The notes under the pieces were generated by a model. The model was not told where the DNA came from. It saw only the letters and a program-made list of their open reading frames with translations, and ran no database searches. A stretch of DNA of 16,377 bases from contig JAGRHE010000042.1 in assembly GCA_020445165.1 (NCBI GenBank), forward strand, positions 1-16,377. The letters run 5' to 3'. This stretch comes from Gammaproteobacteria bacterium (lineage in GTDB: Bacteria > Pseudomonadota > Gammaproteobacteria > Chromatiales > Sedimenticolaceae). This document shows positions 13,933 to 16,377 of the stretch, one piece after another. The position numbers and the translations under genes are program-made. How positions within the stretch are numbered: the first letter of the stretch is position 1; every line of letters begins with the position of its first letter.

Positions 13933-14925
13933 ATGACGCAGGAAACCAGCGTAATCTCGTCACTGGTCGAACTGACCAAGCAACGCGACCAGCTCGCGGT
14001 GCGTGGCAAGCTGTTGTCCACGCTGATGGCGGCGACCGACGCGTCATGGATTGTCTTCTGCCGCCAGGTCGATGGCGAGAGGATCGAGATCCTCGACCGC
14101 ATTCCCAGTCCGTCACCGGGCAAGTCGTCGCGTCACTATTCGACTGAACTTTTCGACCGTATCGATGCGTTCCAGGAATGTGCACGTATCGCGCGTCCGG
14201 TCTGGGTGACTGACCTTGCACCTTACCAGGCGATCATCTTCCGCATGGGCGACACCGGCAGCAGCGATGACTTCATCGTGCTGTTCAATGCCGAGCTCGA
14301 TGGCCGTGACGAGCGCACCGCGGCCAGCATCCTCGACCTTTACCAGAATTTCCTCGAACTGGTGATCGAAAACACCCAGGACGCGCTGACCGGCTTGCTC
14401 AATCGAGGCGTTTTTGACCGCGACCTGGAAGCCGCCGCGCTGGCGGTCAACAGCCGCAACCGGCGCTGCGATCCGCCACATGGCTGCGGCTACCTGGCCA
14501 TGCTCGACATCGACCATTTCAAGAGCATCAACGACCGCTTCGGGCACCTCTACGGTGACGAAGTACTGCTGCTGTTCGCCAAGCTGTTCCGCGACACGTT
14601 CCGCAGCACTGACAAGCTGTACCGTTACGGCGGCGAGGAGTTCGCCGTGATCATCGACAACGCCTCGGAAACCGATGTGCTGGCGCTACTGGAACGATTC
14701 CGAAACGCCACGTCGCAATTCAGCTTTCCGCAGGTCGGCAACATTACGGTCAGCATTGGCGCGGCACCGATCCTCAGCAACAACCTGCCGAGCAACATCG
14801 TCGACCGGGCAGACAACGCGCTCTACCGTGCCAAGAACGAGGGTCGGAACCGGGTCTGCATGTTCCAGTTTTCCGACCAGGGCAGCGATACCCATGCCGC
14901 GCAGCGCGAGGCCGAGCTGTTCTGA
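13933..14925 (+). CDS. Soluble diguanylate cyclase with GAF-like N-terminal domain (GGEEF)
   Basis: The protein has 330 residues from ATG 13933. The start is fixed by a strong Shine-Dalgarno GAGGAG (13919-13924, 8 nt spacing); upstream frame to 13747 overlaps SulP and is not used. There is no signal or membrane segment. Residues 1-145 look like a small GAF-type sensor (ATDASWIVFCRQVDGERIEIL, later DFIVLFNAELDGRDERTA), ending in a helix that leads into DALTGLLNR (150-158). The GGDEF domain shows LDIDHFKSINDRFGH (191-205), catalytic GGEEF (233-237) and the RxxD inhibitory site RSTD (224-227), then ITVSIGA and ADNALYRAKNEGRNRV. It should make c-di-GMP from two GTP and be product-inhibited. The C-terminus reads REAELF, recalling the DDDITLF tail of the nearby chemoreceptor. 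The following gene starts 313 nt later. Confidence 0.94.
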   Translation: MTQETSVISSLVELTKQRDQLAVRGKLLSTLMAATDASWIVFCRQVDGERIEILDRIPSPSPGKSSRHYSTELFDRIDAFQECARIARPVWVTDLAPYQAIIFRMGDTGSSDDFIVLFNAELDGRDERTAASILDLYQNFLELVIENTQDALTGLLNRGVFDRDLEAAALAVNSRNRRCDPPHGCGYLAMLDIDHFKSINDRFGHLYGDEVLLLFAKLFRDTFRSTDKLYRYGGEEFAVIIDNASETDVLALLERFRNATSQFSFPQVGNITVSIGAAPILSNNLPSNIVDRADNALYRAKNEGRNRVCMFQFSDQGSDTHAAQREAELF

Positions 14926-15238
14926 AGCCAGCCCTTACGGCGCCGCCTGGTTGGCGTCCACCCCATCCGGTCGGTTGTGCAGCACCACCGGGCGGTCCGG
15001 CTGCCCACATCATCACCATCACCGCAGTCACGATCACGGCCCGGACGTGTGGACCGAGCATAAACTCGAGCATGTCGATGCTGCTGGCAACGCGGGAAGC
15101 GCGCATTCCACCTGCACAGCGACGGCCGGCCCAGCGCCGCCAGACAGGTACGCAATCTGCGACCGGGTCGCTGGACTTCGCTGGCGCGCTGCAACACACT
15201 GCCGGCCAAGCTTGAGATTCCCAGTGCAGCGATCCCGC
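14926..15238. other. 313-nt intergenic region with a His-codon run
   Basis: No gene with a credible start is seen. In the frame of the downstream racemase, 15008-15037 would read HHHHHRSHDH, flanked by CP and GPDVWTEH, but no good start codon precedes it and family alignment of the racemase begins at 15239. No clear terminator for the cyclase and no clear promoter for the racemase stand out. Confidence 0.55.
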
Positions 15239-16315
15239 ATGACCCGCCCCGTCGTCGCCACCATCGACACCCGCGCATTCATCGCCAACTATCTACGTGC
15301 CAAGGCACTTGCGCCGGGCGCGCGTGCGCTCGCCGTGGTCAAGGCCAATGCCTATGGCCATGGCGCCGTCGCGCTGGCGCGCGCACTGGGCGAGCGCGCT
15401 GATGGTTACGGTGTTGCCTGCATCGAGGAGGCCATCGAGTTGCGCGAAGCCGGCGTCCGGCGTCCGGTCGTGCTGCTCGAAGGCGTGTTCGCGGCCGCAG
15501 AGCTGACCGCTGCGGCAGCGCATGAGCTGACCGTCGCCGTGCACTCGCTGGTGCAGCTCGAATGGCTGGAGCGTGCGCAGCTGGCACGTCCGCTGCAGGT
15601 CTGGCTGAAAATCGATACCGGCATGCACCGACTCGGCTTCAATCCCGACCGGGTGGCCCACCTGTACACGCGACTGCGCGAATCGGACAATGTCGACGAC
15701 ATTGTGCTGATGACCCATTTTTCGCGCGCAGACGAGACCGAAGACGCCACGACGGCCAGACAGTTGGCAGAATTCGTCGCGAGCACCGCTGGCATCGATG
15801 CGCCACTGAGCCTGGCCAACTCGGCGGGGCTGATGGCCTGGCCCGAGACGCACCGCGACTGGGTGCGACCGGGCATCATGCTCTATGGCAGTTCACCCCT
15901 GAGCGATGACGACTCCCGCAGCACTGAACTGATCCCCGTCATGCGCCTCGAATCGCAGCTGATCGCCATCCGCGAGCTGGCACCCGGGGAGGCGATCGGC
16001 TACGGAGGTCGCTTCGTCTGCGATCGCCCGACCCGGGTCGGTACGGTTGCCATCGGCTACGCCGACGGCTATCCACGGCATGCGCCGGACGGGACACCGG
16101 TGCTCGTCAACGGCCGCCGCAGCCGTTTGATCGGGCGCGTATCGATGGACATGATCACGGTCGACCTCAACGACCAGCCCAACGCCACCATCGGCGACCC
16201 GGTCCAGCTCTGGGGCGACCAGATCAGCGCCAACGAGGTCGCCAGGCACTGCGGCACGATCGCCTACGAACTGTTCACCCGCATCACCCGCCGCGTGCAT
16301 CTGGAGTACGTCTGA
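15239..16315 (+). CDS. alr: Alanine racemase
   Basis: The protein has 358 residues from ATG 15239, where MTRPVVATIDTRAFIANY matches the usual family start; no strong Shine-Dalgarno is visible. The N-terminal TIM barrel contains AVVKANAYGHG, whose Lys35 binds pyridoxal phosphate, then LKIDTGMHRLGF (123-134), MTHFSRADE (158-166), and RPGIMLYG (210-217, the conserved PLP-pyridine arginine). The C-terminal beta domain has AIGYGGRF with the catalytic tyrosine (Tyr255), VAIGYADGYPR (270-280), GRVSMDMI (299-306) and CGTIAYELFTRITRRV at the end. Length is normal for the family (about 355-390). The enzyme interconverts L- and D-alanine in the cytoplasm for peptidoglycan synthesis. In many gammaproteobacteria it lies beside dnaB or radA (from memory), but the window ends too soon to check. 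A catabolic DadX-type role is possible but there is no dadA neighbour. Confidence 0.96.
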   Translation: MTRPVVATIDTRAFIANYLRAKALAPGARALAVVKANAYGHGAVALARALGERADGYGVACIEEAIELREAGVRRPVVLLEGVFAAAELTAAAAHELTVAVHSLVQLEWLERAQLARPLQVWLKIDTGMHRLGFNPDRVAHLYTRLRESDNVDDIVLMTHFSRADETEDATTARQLAEFVASTAGIDAPLSLANSAGLMAWPETHRDWVRPGIMLYGSSPLSDDDSRSTELIPVMRLESQLIAIRELAPGEAIGYGGRFVCDRPTRVGTVAIGYADGYPRHAPDGTPVLVNGRRSRLIGRVSMDMITVDLNDQPNATIGDPVQLWGDQISANEVARHCGTIAYELFTRITRRVHLEYV

Positions 16316-16331
16316 CGCGCTGAGCCGCGTC
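16314..16331 (+). terminator. Hairpin overlapping the alr stop
   Basis: GACGCG (16314-16319) and CGCGTC (16326-16331) form a perfect 6-bp stem with a 6-nt loop, starting within the stop codon. It has no T run. The remaining 46 nt of the window show nothing recognisable. Confidence 0.35.
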
Positions 16332-16377
16332 CTCTGCACGCATATCAAGGTCGTGGATCACGGGCCGCTAATACGGC

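Noticed and set aside
13184..14221. 345-codon minus-strand open frame, His/Asp/Gln-rich, looking metal-binding
   Set aside because: It is antisense to the SulP STAS domain and the cyclase; the His/Asp content is an artefact of reading the opposite strand.
15047..15238. Upstream GTG start extending alanine racemase through the gap
   Set aside because: The added 64 residues have no racemase similarity and the family alignment starts cleanly at ATG 15239.

Overview
This is a 16.4 kb window of GC-rich bacterial chromosome (about 60-65% G+C by eye). It most resembles a gammaproteobacterium. The pointers are a glycogen phosphorylase, a periplasmic ChaN-like protein, a DUF3299 lipoprotein, several c-di-GMP enzymes, a chemoreceptor with a sigma-28-type promoter, and a proteobacterial-type alanine racemase. 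No insertion sequence, CRISPR array, tRNA, rRNA or phage gene was seen. The species cannot be named from the sequence alone.

Layout. 1-510 (+) is the 3' end of glycogen phosphorylase. It converges on 643-1806 (-), an exported ChaN-like protein with a C-terminal PDZ domain, across a short gap with three hairpins. 1807-2403 has no convincing gene but holds several clean inverted repeats. 2404-3322 (+) is a two-gene unit: a DUF3299 lipoprotein overlapped by 8 nt by a small exported Cys/His protein. 3394-4947 (-) is a membrane sensor (Cache-like periplasmic domain plus one PAS) that stops without any output domain. It is divergent, across 541 nt, from 5489-8995 (+), a Cache-PAS-PAS-PAS-GGDEF-EAL protein that must use a TTG start if its first membrane helix is real.

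The second half is entirely on the + strand: a Kef-type cation/proton antiporter (9091-10734), a chemoreceptor with almost no periplasmic domain (10888-12189), a SulP/SLC26 anion transporter with STAS domain (12284-13840), a soluble GGEEF diguanylate cyclase (13933-14925), and alanine racemase (15239-16315).

How they fit together. The region from 3394 to 14925 mixes c-di-GMP turnover, chemotaxis sensing and ion transport. A plausible reading (inference) is that environmental or membrane-energy signals feed into motility and surface-attachment decisions. Both cyclases keep the catalytic motif and the RxxD product-inhibition site, and the EAL domain keeps all motifs I could check, so none of these enzymes looks degenerate. 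The most interesting non-coding signals are a good match to a FliA (sigma-28) promoter upstream of the chemoreceptor, strong hairpins abutting the start codons of the chemoreceptor and SulP genes, an AT-rich operator-like palindrome before SulP, and a spaced cluster of four CCGGTCG motifs between the two Cache-PAS signalling genes.
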